Source of the DNA: an uncultured Alphaproteobacteria bacterium | GTDB taxonomy: Bacteria > Pseudomonadota > Alphaproteobacteria > Rhodobacterales > Rhodobacteraceae | Direction: 5' to 3' | DNA: 45,209 bases | Assembly (NCBI GenBank): GCA_902531755.1 | Contig: CACAFI010000011.1 | Coordinates: 1 to 45,209 of the forward strand | Shown here: positions 26,013-35,050 of the stretch, one piece after another | Layout: each line of letters opens with the position of its first letter | How positions within the stretch are numbered: the first letter of the stretch is position 1 | Made by a program: the position numbers and the translations under genes | Notes under the pieces: generated by a model | Database searches by the model: none | What the model was told of the DNA's origin: nothing | What the model saw: only the letters and a program-made list of their open reading frames with translations

Positions 26013-26762
26013 ATGTATAAAAATCAACTAATTGTTAAGGTTATAACTCTTTACCCGGAGCTTTTTCCTGGTCCACTGTCAGCTTCAGTGACAGGGAGGG
26101 CATTGGACAAAAATATTTGGTCCTTGGAAATCGTTGATTTGAAACAGTTTGGAAAAGGCAAGCACAAAAAAGTGGATGATAAACCCATATCGGGTGGACC
26201 TGGAATGATTTTAATGCCAGATGTTATCGATGAAGCCATAGTAAAAGCAAATAGTTCAATCAGTGGTAAAAATAAACTTATAATTTGCATGAGCCCAAAG
26301 GGTATTCCTTTAAATCAAAATATTGCAAAGGATATGCTGCAATATAATGAGATAATAGTTGTTTGTGGTAGATTTGAAGGCATTGATCAAAGAGTTGTTG
26401 ATAAACATAATATGAAAGAAATATCTATTGGAGATTTTATTTTAACAGGAGGTGAGCTCGGAGCTATGGTTCTATTAGATACGGTAGTAAGATTGCTTCC
26501 CGGTACCTTGGGCAATTCCGAATCTATTATTTCAGAAAGTTTCACAGATGATTTACTTGAAGCACCACAGTTTACGAAACCAATAGATTGGAACGGGATG
26601 AAAGTACCCGAAATTCTTCAAACTGGTGATCACCAAAAAATATTGAAATGGAAAAATAAGACATCTGAACAAATTACAAAAAAAAATAGACCTGATTTGT
26701 TCATTAAATACGTTGAAAAAAAAAAAAAATTGATTAAAAGAAAAGAGTTAAAGAAATTTTGA
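26013..26762 (+). CDS. trmD: tRNA (guanine37-N1)-methyltransferase
   Basis: SPOUT-class enzyme that methylates G37 of tRNAs reading CNN codons. [22 protein letters not shown] opens it; [24 protein letters not shown] and the knot segment [17 protein letters not shown] form the SAM pocket. Length 249. The C-terminus is very lysine-rich with a poly-A tract coding KKKKK at about 26719-26730. It precedes rplS by 10 bases. Confidence 0.96.
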   Translation: MYKNQLIVKVITLYPELFPGPLSASVTGRALDKNIWSLEIVDLKQFGKGKHKKVDDKPISGGPGMILMPDVIDEAIVKANSSISGKNKLIICMSPKGIPLNQNIAKDMLQYNEIIVVCGRFEGIDQRVVDKHNMKEISIGDFILTGGELGAMVLLDTVVRLLPGTLGNSESIISESFTDDLLEAPQFTKPIDWNGMKVPEILQTGDHQKILKWKNKTSEQITKKNRPDLFIKYVEKKKKLIKRKELKKF

Positions 26763-26772
26763 TGGTCTAAAA

Positions 26773-27168
26773 ATGCATATCATTGAGAAAATTGAAGGCG
26801 AACAAATAGAAAAAATTGGCAAAGTCATACCTGATTTTGCCGCTGGTGATACAGTAAAGGTCGGCTACAAAATAACCGAAGGCGAACGAACCAGAATACA
26901 AAACTACGAAGGAGTGGTAATTGCTAGGAAAGGCGGATCTACACTAGCTGCATCATTCACTGTTAGAAAAATATCATTTGGGGAAGGAGTTGAACGAGTT
27001 TTTCCTCTTTACTCAACAAACATTGAATCAATTAGTGTCGTGCGAAGAGGTAGAGTTAGAAGATCAAAACTATATTATCTGAGAGGGCTACGAGGGAAGT
27101 CTGCGAGAATAGCTGAGAAACCCAACTACAGAACCGAAGTTAGCACCTCAGCTAAAACAAAGGACTAG
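26773..27168 (+). CDS. rplS: Ribosomal protein L19
   Basis: Large-subunit protein at the 30S-50S interface. [34 protein letters not shown] and the [31 protein letters not shown] region (both seen in shorter diagnostic blocks) match the family. At 131 residues it has the usual short C-terminal extension. It is followed by rpmE after 4 bases. Confidence 0.97.
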   Translation: MHIIEKIEGEQIEKIGKVIPDFAAGDTVKVGYKITEGERTRIQNYEGVVIARKGGSTLAASFTVRKISFGEGVERVFPLYSTNIESISVVRRGRVRRSKLYYLRGLRGKSARIAEKPNYRTEVSTSAKTKD

Positions 27169-27172
27169 AAAG

Positions 27173-27394
27173 ATGAAAAAAGATATACACCCTGATTACC
27201 ATTTTATAAGCGTAAAAATGACTGATGGAACAATATATAAGACTAAATCTACATATGGTAAAACAGATGAAACCCTGAACCTTGAAATAGATCCTTTAAC
27301 TCATCCAGCATGGACAGGTGGTTCACAAAAACTTCTTGATACAGGAGGTAGAGTTTCAAAATTCAAGAAAAAGTATGAGGGCTTTAAACTTTAA
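27173..27394 (+). CDS. rpmE: Ribosomal protein L31
   Basis: A 73-residue large-subunit protein. [12 protein letters not shown] and [25 protein letters not shown] fit the alphaproteobacterial form, which lacks the zinc-binding cysteines (no cysteine at all here). It is the last gene of the translation operon; mipZ begins 56 bases later. No terminator hairpin is seen between them. Confidence 0.95.
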   Translation: MKKDIHPDYHFISVKMTDGTIYKTKSTYGKTDETLNLEIDPLTHPAWTGGSQKLLDTGGRVSKFKKKYEGFKL

Positions 27395-27450
27395 CTTAAG
27401 TCAATTTAATATCTAAGATAAATAAATATCTATAGATCCTGGCACAGAAA

Positions 27451-28248
27451 ATGGCAAAAATTATCGTTTTTGGTAATGAAAAAGGGGGGTCTGGGAAATC
27501 CACAACTGCTATCCATGTGGCTATAGCACTCTGTTATAAAAATAAAAGTGTAGGAATAATAGATTTAGATGTTAGACAGCAAAGTATGTCTAGGTTCTTA
27601 GAAAATAGAACCGATTTTCGTAAGAAACAAAAGTCCAATTTACCAAGCCCAACTCATTACAGAATCGATAACTCTAATAAAGATAGTAAAGCTGAGTCTA
27701 ATTCAGAGGAAGAGAAGCGCTTTGCAGAAGCTTTAACGACTTTAGAAGAAACATGCGACTTTTTGGTAATTGATTGTCCTGGAGGCACGTCAAATTACGT
27801 GAAGATGGCTCATACCGTAGCTGATACGCTAGTAACACCAATGAATGATAGTTTGATCGACTTCGATCTTTTAGCAAAGATCGAGGTTTCAACAGGAAAA
27901 GTGGTTGGACCTTCGATTTATTCAGAAATGGTTTGGGAATGTAGACAACTGAGAGCATCTGCAAAACATCCGCCTATCGATTGGGTCATATTGAGGAACA
28001 GGATATCACATGTTTTTAGTAAAAATAAATACCAGGTTGGGAACTCTCTTAAAAATCTCTCAAAGAGAATTGGATTTAGATTAAGTACAGGGTTTTCAGA
28101 ACGAGTTATCTTTAAAGAATTATTTTTATCTGGATTGACTTTGCTAGATCTCGAAAAAATGGAGGACTGGCAACCTACGTTGAGCCATGTATCCGCCCGA
28201 CAAGAAGTGAGGATGCTACTAGCTAGCTTAGGTGTTACTAGCGACTAG
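27451..28248 (+). CDS. mipZ: Division-plane positioning ATPase MipZ
   Basis: ParA-family ATPase that forms a bipolar gradient and inhibits FtsZ in alphaproteobacteria. The deviant Walker A GNEKGGSGKST has K11 and K16, and FLVIDCPGG is Walker A'/B. The MipZ-specific stretches are all present: ADTLVTPMNDSLIDFDLL, IDWVILRNR, GFSERVIFKELFLSGLTLLDL and PTLSHVSARQEVRMLLASL. Length 265. Its TAG stop shares the palindrome CTAG (28245-28248) with the stop of the convergent carboxypeptidase gene. Confidence 0.95.
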   Translation: MAKIIVFGNEKGGSGKSTTAIHVAIALCYKNKSVGIIDLDVRQQSMSRFLENRTDFRKKQKSNLPSPTHYRIDNSNKDSKAESNSEEEKRFAEALTTLEETCDFLVIDCPGGTSNYVKMAHTVADTLVTPMNDSLIDFDLLAKIEVSTGKVVGPSIYSEMVWECRQLRASAKHPPIDWVILRNRISHVFSKNKYQVGNSLKNLSKRIGFRLSTGFSERVIFKELFLSGLTLLDLEKMEDWQPTLSHVSARQEVRMLLASLGVTSD

Positions 28249-29504
28249 TTCGTTAAGATACTACAGGCAGTCTCTTGGGATCTTGTTCTTACACACAGAT
28301 TTTCAGCTAATGCATATGTAATTTGATTCACAAAAATAGAATATTTTTTATCTTTATTTTTACTTATTTTTATAGATCCATTTTCAATATCAGAAAGTAA
28401 ATCAATGTTTAATAAGAGAATATTTGGCATGTCTTTCTCTGCTGACGAAATATTTTTGTACATTCCAATCTGTACATTGACATTATTTATTTTGACACTT
28501 TCACTTGAAATTCGATTTGGCTTTTTTTGTCGATCTTTTAAATTACCCTGTCTTTGGTCTTTTAACAAAGACTCAAGTGATTCTGGTTTCAACAGCGGAG
28601 TGGTAACCGCAACTATCCGACTATCTGAGATATCTTTTGCCAGATTTAATGGTTTCAACTTACTTATATTTTTTCTTGTTGGTATAATTTTGAAAGCATC
28701 ATCAAAAAGTCTCACCATTTTTTTTGCTCTTTCAGAAGAAGAGCTTGTACCAACTACAATCCCTATAAGTTGTTTGTCACCTCGTTTAGCAGAGGCTGCC
28801 AAATTATGTCCTGCGGCGCTTGTATAACCAGTTTTTATACCAGAGGCCCCCTTATATTGCTTGAGAAACTTATAGTTTGTATTCCTTATTTTTTTTCCTG
28901 AAGCAAAAGTTTCCAATCTACTAAAAATATTGAAGTATTCAGGATAATCCAACATTAGTCTACGAGCCAATAGTAGCATATCCTTGGCCGTCGAATAGTG
29001 GCCTATCTGTGTAAGACCATGAGCGTTCTTAAACTTAGTGGAATTCATACCCATTTTTTTTGCTGCTATATTCATATCGTTTATAAATTTTGTTTCAGTG
29101 CCTGATACGGCCTCACCTAGTGCTGTCGCAGCATCATTGGCCGATCTGATAGCAGATGCTCTAATTAAATACCTGATTGATACTCTCTGACCTGGTTTAT
29201 ACCAAAATTTCGATGGTGGCTCCGATGCGGCGTTTTTACTTATAATAACCTTTTGGTCCAAATTTAGTTGACCGTAACGTATTGAATCAAAAGCCAGATA
29301 TAGGGTCATCATTTTTGTAAGAGAGGCAGGATGAATTATTTGGCTTGGGTTGTGACTTTTTAAAATCTTTCCATCCCTAGCGTCTGCGATTATGTACGCA
29401 TAGGTTTTTGCTGTTAGATCTGATGAATAGATACAAATTAATAGGAGAGATAAAGTAAAAGGCGTTATTAATCGGCAGTAAATGTACAATGCGTTTCTTT
29501 TCAT
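28245..29504 (-). CDS. D-alanyl-D-alanine carboxypeptidase with C-terminal SPOR-like domain
   Basis: Penicillin-binding protein of the DacA/C/F (S11) family that trims the terminal D-Ala from peptidoglycan stem peptides. A signal peptide (1-32) precedes the three catalytic motifs S61-x-x-K64 (SLTK), S121-A-N123 and K224-T-G226. Residues from about 340 (VQIGMYKNISSAEKDM... ENLCVRTRSQETACSIL) resemble a SPOR peptidoglycan-binding domain, as in several alphaproteobacterial relatives. Length 419. It is divergent from clpS across 202 bases. Confidence 0.93.
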   Translation of the reverse strand: MKRNALYIYCRLITPFTLSLLLICIYSSDLTAKTYAYIIADARDGKILKSHNPSQIIHPASLTKMMTLYLAFDSIRYGQLNLDQKVIISKNAASEPPSKFWYKPGQRVSIRYLIRASAIRSANDAATALGEAVSGTETKFINDMNIAAKKMGMNSTKFKNAHGLTQIGHYSTAKDMLLLARRLMLDYPEYFNIFSRLETFASGKKIRNTNYKFLKQYKGASGIKTGYTSAAGHNLAASAKRGDKQLIGIVVGTSSSSERAKKMVRLFDDAFKIIPTRKNISKLKPLNLAKDISDSRIVAVTTPLLKPESLESLLKDQRQGNLKDRQKKPNRISSESVKINNVNVQIGMYKNISSAEKDMPNILLLNIDLLSDIENGSIKISKNKDKKYSIFVNQITYALAENLCVRTRSQETACSILTN

Positions 29505-29706
29505 TTATTTATTATTCAAAGATATGTTTTATAAGATACCAAAGTCATACTCAAATCCTATATACTATAAATAAAGGTCAACATTTTTTTTAAAAAGTAA
29601 ACTATAATAATTTCCATAAGAAAATGTTAGTTATTACTTTTCTTTACTTTTTAATATACTTAGACTGATTTAAGGAAAAAAGTGAATTCAAGAGCGGAAA
29701 GAAGAA
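29505..29706. other. AT-rich divergent gap between dacC and clpS
   Basis: A 202-base gap that must hold promoters for both genes. It contains many A/T runs and a T-rich near-repeat TTACTTTT/TTTACTTTTT around 29634-29654. GAAAGAAGAA before the clpS ATG is the likely ribosome binding site. I see no ORF, RNA gene or strong hairpin. Confidence 0.4.
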
Positions 29707-30036
29707 ATGGCTAATAAAGATGACGATACAAATAACGATTTGTCAGATACGTCTGTACTCGTAAAAAAACGCAGCAAGCTAAAAAAGCCTCCATTGTACA
29801 AAGTTTTGCTCTTAAACGATGACTTCACCCCCATGGAATTTGTAGTACACGTGTTAGAAAAATTTTTTTCTATTGGACATGAAAGAGCTATCAAAATAAT
29901 GCTCACAGTACATAAAAAGGGTATAGCAGTTGTTGGCGTGTATTCTCATGATATAGCTGAAACCAAAGTCACCCAGGTTATGGATTATTCTAGGAAAAAT
30001 CAACATCCTCTACAATGTACCATGGAGAAGGAATAG
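29707..30036 (+). CDS. clpS: ATP-dependent Clp protease adaptor ClpS
   Basis: N-end-rule adaptor that delivers substrates to ClpAP. A charged N-terminal extension (1-30) leads to the core [24 protein letters not shown], then [28 protein letters not shown], which includes the ClpA-contact and substrate-pocket residues. Length 109. The clpA gene does not follow here; an RsmC-like methyltransferase starts 1 base after the stop instead. Confidence 0.95.
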   Translation: MANKDDDTNNDLSDTSVLVKKRSKLKKPPLYKVLLLNDDFTPMEFVVHVLEKFFSIGHERAIKIMLTVHKKGIAVVGVYSHDIAETKVTQVMDYSRKNQHPLQCTMEKE

Positions 30037-30037
30037 A

Positions 30038-31066
30038 TTGCAGAGTCTGGCAGCCCAGAGGTTTGAAACATTTTGGAGCGAGGTAGCATCATTATATTCT
30101 GATCAAAAATTAGCGATCATAGGATCCGATAAACCACTAAACTTTGGTTGTTTGAAAAATAAGCATTTGTGTCACTTCATCTCAAATGCAAAAGACTCTC
30201 TGAAAGAAGCCAAAACTTTAGGTTTCATTATATCCACTATTTTAAATCGTTCTTACGATATTATTATTCTAGAATTGACAAAAAGTAGGGAGACCAATTT
30301 GGGGCTCATGGCCCTAGCTGAAGAGTATATTACAGATGGAGGAAAGATTGTTATAAATGGTGATAATCAGATAGGCGTCAAAAGTTTTGTCAAAAATATC
30401 TCTAACCACTGGCCTGCAGAGAAAACAGTGATCAAAAAAAAAGGTAGAATAGTTCTCTACAAAAAAACAACACCATCATTTGGCCGCTGGAAAAAATATC
30501 GAGATTTCTGCATAAACAGAGATGGCTATTATACCCGGTGTGATATGTTTTCTCCAAAAGAAGTAGATAAAGGATCCAAAAAACTTACCTCGGTATTTAG
30601 CTCTAAACTATTTGGAGAAGTTGCTGACCTCGGGGCTGGATGGGGATATTTGAGTAAGGAAGCGCTCAGATTAAATGATAAAATCACGAGAGTTACATTG
30701 TTTGAAAGTAACCATTCTGCATATCTTGCATCAAAAAAAAATATAGACGATAAGAGAGCAACGTTTAGATGGGCTAGTCTAGAAAACATTAGAAACTTAA
30801 AACTACGCTTCAATCACGTAATTTGCAATCCTCCTTTTCACTCTGGGCATACGAAAGATATAGATTTACTAAGATCCTTCATTTTTTACAGCTCTAGATT
30901 AATAAATCGTCGAGGAAGTGTTTGGATGGTTTTCGTTTCGGGCATATATTTGGAGAGCGAACTAAAAGATCACTTCGATAATATCAAGATTTTGTACAAA
31001 GATAACCATTATTTTGTTTGTCAGTTACTAAAACCAAAAATCAAGAGGCGTGAGTATGATAAATAA
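30038..31066 (+). CDS. RsmC-like class I SAM methyltransferase
   Basis: Likely 16S rRNA (guanine-N2) methyltransferase of the RsmC/RlmG type. A degenerate N-terminal domain (1-170) is followed by a catalytic domain with ADLGAGWGYLSKEAL as the SAM loop and the amino-methyltransferase motif N264-P-P-F-H268 in FNHVICNPPFHSGH. The start is TTG at 30038 with GAAGGA at 5 bases upstream, coupled to clpS. Length 342 is normal for RsmC. Assignment to G1207 is by family; the precise target is not shown by sequence alone. Confidence 0.85.
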   Translation: MQSLAAQRFETFWSEVASLYSDQKLAIIGSDKPLNFGCLKNKHLCHFISNAKDSLKEAKTLGFIISTILNRSYDIIILELTKSRETNLGLMALAEEYITDGGKIVINGDNQIGVKSFVKNISNHWPAEKTVIKKKGRIVLYKKTTPSFGRWKKYRDFCINRDGYYTRCDMFSPKEVDKGSKKLTSVFSSKLFGEVADLGAGWGYLSKEALRLNDKITRVTLFESNHSAYLASKKNIDDKRATFRWASLENIRNLKLRFNHVICNPPFHSGHTKDIDLLRSFIFYSSRLINRRGSVWMVFVSGIYLESELKDHFDNIKILYKDNHYFVCQLLKPKIKRREYDK

Positions 31067-31862
31067 CCTAAAGAATAAAACCGCCATTGTAACTGGAGCA
31101 TCACATGGCATTGGAATGGAAATCGGTAGAAAGTTTCTCCTAGCTGGAGCAAATGTTGTATTCTCCGATTATGCTAAATTTGACATAGAAAGCTTGATCT
31201 CGGGGATCTCCTCGGATAACGGCAGCGCCCATTCTTTTTATGGAAACATGCAGGATAAACTATCTGTCAATAATCTAATTGCTACAACATTAAATAAATT
31301 TGAGAGCGTCGATATATTAGTAAATGCTAATAGAATAATTATCCCTTCAAACCCGTTAGATGAGAAAGAAGGAGCTCTCGAAAAGTCTCTTTCACAAAAT
31401 CTAATTGCAACCTTGAACGTAAGTCAATTTTTCGCAAAATCAGTAATTAAGCAAACTAAAAACAGAAAAAACGGCGAAATTGTTGGTTCAATAATAAATT
31501 TAACGTCTATAGCTGCTAATCAAACAATACCCGAAATGATGCCATACTCTGTAACTTGTGCAGCTCTTAACCAAATGACAAGGTCACTTGCGGTTTCTCT
31601 GGCGAAAGACGGTATTAGAGTTAATGCTATATCTCTTGGTAGTATTATGAGCTCAAGCTTACGGTTAAATCTTCACAGCAATCCCGAACTACAAGATTCG
31701 ATAATTGATGCAACTCCACTGGGGTATATTGCAGAGCCAGATGAGGTGGCAGATCTTGCTCTATTTTTGTCATCCGAGAGTGCCAGCTTCCTCACAGGAC
31801 AAGTAATTACTATTGACGGGGGAAGATCTATTTTAAACAAACTAGAAAAGGCTGCATATTAA
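31056..31862 (+). CDS. SDR family protein lacking the catalytic lysine
   Basis: FabG-like short-chain dehydrogenase fold of 268 residues. The cofactor loop TGASHGIG (13-20) and the C-terminal GQVITIDGG are intact. The catalytic Ser (S151) and Tyr (Y164) have the normal 13-residue spacing, but the Y-x-x-x-K lysine is replaced by cysteine (C168), and the usual NNAG motif reads NANR. It may be inactive as a dehydrogenase or use altered chemistry. I choose the ATG at 31056, with AGAGG 7 bases upstream, over the GTG at 31050. It overlaps the 3' end of the methyltransferase gene by 11 bases. Confidence 0.85.
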   Translation: MINNLKNKTAIVTGASHGIGMEIGRKFLLAGANVVFSDYAKFDIESLISGISSDNGSAHSFYGNMQDKLSVNNLIATTLNKFESVDILVNANRIIIPSNPLDEKEGALEKSLSQNLIATLNVSQFFAKSVIKQTKNRKNGEIVGSIINLTSIAANQTIPEMMPYSVTCAALNQMTRSLAVSLAKDGIRVNAISLGSIMSSSLRLNLHSNPELQDSIIDATPLGYIAEPDEVADLALFLSSESASFLTGQVITIDGGRSILNKLEKAAY

Positions 31863-31882
31863 AAACTATAACTCTGTTTTAT

Positions 31883-32503
31883 TTAATGCTGTTTATCAAA
31901 ATTGTCATTAAACAGAGACTTGGAAGGTTCCATAACACCTATTTCTGTTTCAGAGCCCATACTAACTTGTGGTTCTTTGGAGCTTTCTTTCGGTATCTTG
32001 TCTAATATTTTTTGAAGCTCAGTTTGCTTGCAAAGTCCTAATATCACGGGATCGGTTGGCGTGAGGTTGTTTATATTCCAGTGCGTTCTTTCTCTTATAG
32101 CCTTTATAGTATTTTTTGTGGTACCAATTAACTTGGATATTTGTCCATCAGTTATTTCCGGATGAAACTTTAACAGCCAAGCTATAGCTGCTGGCTTATC
32201 TTGTCTTTTAGAAAGAGGAGTGTATTTTGGGCCCCTGGATTTTTTCTCGCCCACTGCAGCCGGGTTTTTGTAGAGCTGAAGATCCAATTCTTGATTAGCT
32301 TCACACTTTTTTATCTCCTCTGCTGTAAGTTGACTATTAATAATTGGGTCAATCCCACGAATTCCACCTGCGACTTCACCATCTGCAATTCCGCTGACCT
32401 CTAACTCATGAAGCCCACAAAAACTTGCTATTTGCCTAAAAGTAAGGGTTGTGTTGTCTAAAAGCCAAACTGCTGTGGCTTTCCTCATTAGTGGATATTC
32501 CAT
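31883..32503 (-). CDS. trcR: Cell cycle transcriptional regulator TrcR (DUF1013)
   Basis: A 206-residue DUF1013 protein, described as TrcR in alphaproteobacteria and linked to cell-cycle gene expression. The N-terminus MEYPLMRKATAVWLLDN, then FRQIASFCGLHELEVSGIADGEVAGGIRG, is diagnostic, with two helix-turn-helix-like segments (about 20-45 and 105-135, DGQISKLIGTTKNTIKAIRERT). A strong GAGGA lies just upstream of the ATG. It is transcribed after the quinone oxidoreductase gene, separated by 70 bases. Confidence 0.93.
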   Translation of the reverse strand: MEYPLMRKATAVWLLDNTTLTFRQIASFCGLHELEVSGIADGEVAGGIRGIDPIINSQLTAEEIKKCEANQELDLQLYKNPAAVGEKKSRGPKYTPLSKRQDKPAAIAWLLKFHPEITDGQISKLIGTTKNTIKAIRERTHWNINNLTPTDPVILGLCKQTELQKILDKIPKESSKEPQVSMGSETEIGVMEPSKSLFNDNFDKQH

Positions 32504-32573
32504 CTATTCCTCGCTAACAATTAAATTGGTTTCTAGCACTGATCTCACACTGCTTTATACAAAAAAAGCTATA

Positions 32574-33557
32574 TTAATCAAGACTTAAAATAATCTTACC
32601 TAAATGATTTCCATTTTCCATCTGAATATGAGCATCTTTGAATTTTTCTAAAGGGAAGACAGAATCTATATGAATTCTTACTTTTTGGCTATTCAATAAG
32701 GGCCAAACGGTCTCCAGCAATTCACTGGCAATTTTGCTTTTAAATGCAACAGTTCTAGGTCGTAGAGTTGAACCGGTTAAATTAATTCTCTTCAACATTA
32801 ATTTACTCAAGTCTAGATTAACAGAATTGCCTTTTAGAAATGCAATACTTACAAGTCTTCCTTCATCACTTAAAAGGTCGACATTTTTTTCAAAATAATC
32901 ACCTCCAATCATATCTAAGATTAAATCTATACCCAATTTCCATTTTTTGCTTTTGAAAACATTGTGGAAGTCTTCTGTATCATATTTCACTACTTTATCA
33001 GCCCCTAACGAATAGCAAAAATCTGATTTTTTCTGGTTTTTTACTGTTGTCAGAACCGTCGCACCTAGTTGCTTTGCGAGTTGAATTGCAAACATTCCAA
33101 TGCCGCTAGAGCCGCCATGCACAAGAAATGTTTCATTTTCTTTCAATTGACCTAACTTTACCATATTAATCCAAACAGTAAAAAGACACTCACACAAGCC
33201 AGCTGCTTCTTCCATAGATAAACCTTCTGGAACCGGAAGACAGTGTGATTCATTTGTTACTACATATTCAGCATAGCCACCTCCAGGAACTAATGCACAA
33301 ACATATTCTCCTTGCTTTCTTTTTGTTACATCCATACCGACTTTTACTATTTCTCCTGCGACCTCCAATCCCATGATTGGGCTAGCGTCACTTGGTATTT
33401 TATATAATCCCTGTCTTTGCAAAATATCAGGACGATTTACTCCTGCAGCCTTAACTTTAATTAAAACGTCATTTCTAGCGGGTCTCGGAATATCTAAGCC
33501 CGTTTTTATAATTGAGCCCTCCAAAGCACCAAACTTATTAATAATCACTGCTTTCAT
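32574..33557 (-). CDS. NAD(P)H quinone oxidoreductase (PIG3-type)
   Basis: Zinc-independent medium-chain dehydrogenase of the quinone oxidoreductase group; relatives reduce quinones with NAD(P)H. GLEVAGEIVKVG in the GroES-like domain and VHGGSSGIGMFAIQLAKQLGATVLTTV as the NADPH-binding Rossmann loop are clear. The zinc ligands of alcohol dehydrogenases are not present. Length 327 is usual. Association with the DUF1013 gene is common in alphaproteobacteria. Physiological substrate unknown. Confidence 0.9.
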   Translation of the reverse strand: MKAVIINKFGALEGSIIKTGLDIPRPARNDVLIKVKAAGVNRPDILQRQGLYKIPSDASPIMGLEVAGEIVKVGMDVTKRKQGEYVCALVPGGGYAEYVVTNESHCLPVPEGLSMEEAAGLCECLFTVWINMVKLGQLKENETFLVHGGSSGIGMFAIQLAKQLGATVLTTVKNQKKSDFCYSLGADKVVKYDTEDFHNVFKSKKWKLGIDLILDMIGGDYFEKNVDLLSDEGRLVSIAFLKGNSVNLDLSKLMLKRINLTGSTLRPRTVAFKSKIASELLETVWPLLNSQKVRIHIDSVFPLEKFKDAHIQMENGNHLGKIILSLD

Positions 33558-33647
33558 GTGTAGTTTTTCCCTATTTAGTCATATTTTTGTAGACAAACAT
33601 TAAGTGTCTTGATAAATGTCTTTTTCATAACTTATAAGGATTTGTGC

Positions 33648-33854
33648 GTGCAAGTAAACGTTAGAGATAATAATATTGAGCAAGCCTTGAGAGCTCTGAA
33701 AAAAAAACTACAACGAGAGGGTGTTTTCAGGGAAATGAAGCTCAAACAGCATTTTGAAAAACCGTCCGTAAAAAAAGCTAGAGAGAAGGCCGAAGCTGTC
33801 AGAAGGGCAAGAAAGCTAGCTAGAAAAAAAATGATAAGAGAAGGCCTTCTGTAA
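33648..33854 (+). CDS. rpsU: Ribosomal protein S21
   Basis: Small, very basic 30S protein of 68 residues that helps mRNA recruitment. [24 protein letters not shown] and the C-terminal [17 protein letters not shown] (in blocks) are diagnostic. The start is GTG at 33648 with AAGGA 7 bases upstream; the open frame reaches back to 33609 but that part ([12 protein letters not shown]) is unlike S21. It is convergent with the COX IV gene across 11 bases. Confidence 0.95.
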   Translation: MQVNVRDNNIEQALRALKKKLQREGVFREMKLKQHFEKPSVKKAREKAEAVRRARKLARKKMIREGLL

Positions 33855-33865
33855 ACAAAGATCTA

Positions 33866-33997
33866 CTATGAATTAAAAAGTGCTAAAAAAATCAAAGAAA
33901 ATGTTGAAAACGCCACTATAGCGAATAAAAACTTTATGAAACCAGAGTAAATTTTCTTTTGCTCTTCTATATCCATCTCACCTTTTTTGTAATTCAT
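33866..33997 (-). CDS. aa3-type cytochrome c oxidase subunit IV
   Basis: A 43-residue single-span membrane protein. The pattern GEMDIEEQKKIYSGFIKF followed by one hydrophobic helix (about 22-41) ending in LIFLALFN is the hallmark of the short bacterial aa3-type subunit IV (PF07835 type), which usually reads G-x-M-D-I-x-x-x-x-x-T/Y-x-x-F. ATG at 33997 has AGGAG 8 bases upstream. It lies 15 bases after the MBL hydrolase stop and is probably cotranscribed with it, far from the main oxidase cluster at 12.3-16.5 kb. Confidence 0.85.
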   Translation of the reverse strand: MNYKKGEMDIEEQKKIYSGFIKFLFAIVAFSTFSLIFLALFNS

Positions 33998-34012
33998 TTG
34001 TAGCACTCCTGG

Positions 34013-35050
34013 TTACCTTATCAATTCAAAAATAAATGCGCCGTCCTGCCTAACATGTCTATTAACTAACCCAGTTTTATGGAGATGGTTAACATGTCCG
34101 ACTGCTTCGTGTAATGCTAGCATATATTCTCTCTTATTAATATCCCTTTTAAATATTGTCTTGAATAGCTCCACAGCAGTTTTTGGTTCACCTTCTAAGG
34201 TTTCCTTTATCCTTTTAAGAGCAGCTTCATGGTTTTCAATTAACTGCACAAGTCTTCGAGGTAGTCCAGAAAATGGTCTGCCGTGACCAGGTAATACTAC
34301 GTGCTTATCGCTAGCTAGCTCAAGAAATTTCTTACAGCTGTTTATCCAATCACCTACGGTATCTGCATTCGGTTCTGTAGGATAAACACCCAAGTTAGAT
34401 GAAATTCCAGGTAAAACCTGATCACCAGCAAGAACCAAATTTAACTCTTTTGACCAAAAAGTTGCATGCTCAGGAGCGTGCCCATTTCCCATACTTACTG
34501 TCCAGTCGAGTCCATTTATAGTAATTATTTCATTCTCAATAATTCTTATGAAACCTTTATCTAGCGGTGAAACACCATCTCCAAAATTAAAAGGTCTAGC
34601 TCTAAGTTTTTCTTCAACCATTTGTTGAGACATACCTGCCTGCTTCCAAAAAAGCTCTGTACTCGCACTAACCTTTTCATGTACATCGAGGGAAAGCATT
34701 TTAGCCATCAAATAGGCAGTACGAGAGCAAATCATTTCAGTATTGTACTTCTTGCATAGCCACCCAGCCAAACCAATATGGTCGGGATGATGGTGTGTTA
34801 CATATACATTACTTATCTTTTTGTTAGGAAAATTTTTTTTAAGAGTATTTTCCCATATGTTTTTAGAATCTCCAATGTTTGCACCTGTGTCAACCAATGC
34901 TATTTCTTGCCCGTCATCTAAAATGTAGCAGTTCACATAGTCAGGTCCCATCATAGGCAGAGGCATTGGAAACCAATATACACCTTCAGTAATCTCATAT
35001 AGTTTCCCAGCTTCAGGACTTTCCTGAAATACAAACTCTATCTTTTTCAT
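34013..35050 (-). CDS. MBL-fold metallo-hydrolase
   Basis: A 345-residue metallo-beta-lactamase-fold hydrolase related to the LACTB2/glyoxalase II group. The metal motif H86-x-H88-x-D90-H91 is in YVTHHHPDHIGLAG, with later ligands expected at GHAPEH and at VVLPGHG. About 70 C-terminal residues form the winged-helix-like domain seen in LACTB2-type proteins. The ATG overlaps the acyl-CoA dehydrogenase stop as TAATG, so the two are coupled; a thioester or hydroxyacyl substrate is a reasonable guess from that context. Confidence 0.88.
   Translation of the reverse strand: MKKIEFVFQESPEAGKLYEITEGVYWFPMPLPMMGPDYVNCYILDDGQEIALVDTGANIGDSKNIWENTLKKNFPNKKISNVYVTHHHPDHIGLAGWLCKKYNTEMICSRTAYLMAKMLSLDVHEKVSASTELFWKQAGMSQQMVEEKLRARPFNFGDGVSPLDKGFIRIIENEIITINGLDWTVSMGNGHAPEHATFWSKELNLVLAGDQVLPGISSNLGVYPTEPNADTVGDWINSCKKFLELASDKHVVLPGHGRPFSGLPRRLVQLIENHEAALKRIKETLEGEPKTAVELFKTIFKRDINKREYMLALHEAVGHVNHLHKTGLVNRHVRQDGAFIFELIR

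Noticed and set aside
26719-26730. Poly-A tract in trmD as a possible frameshift site
   Set aside because: The frame continues to a normal family length with a lysine-rich end, so no shift is needed.
33609-33637. TTGATA-17-TTATAA promoter in front of rpsU
   Set aside because: The -10 overlaps the rpsU ribosome binding site (AAGGA 33636-33640), so a transcript from it would have no leader to carry that site; most likely a chance match.
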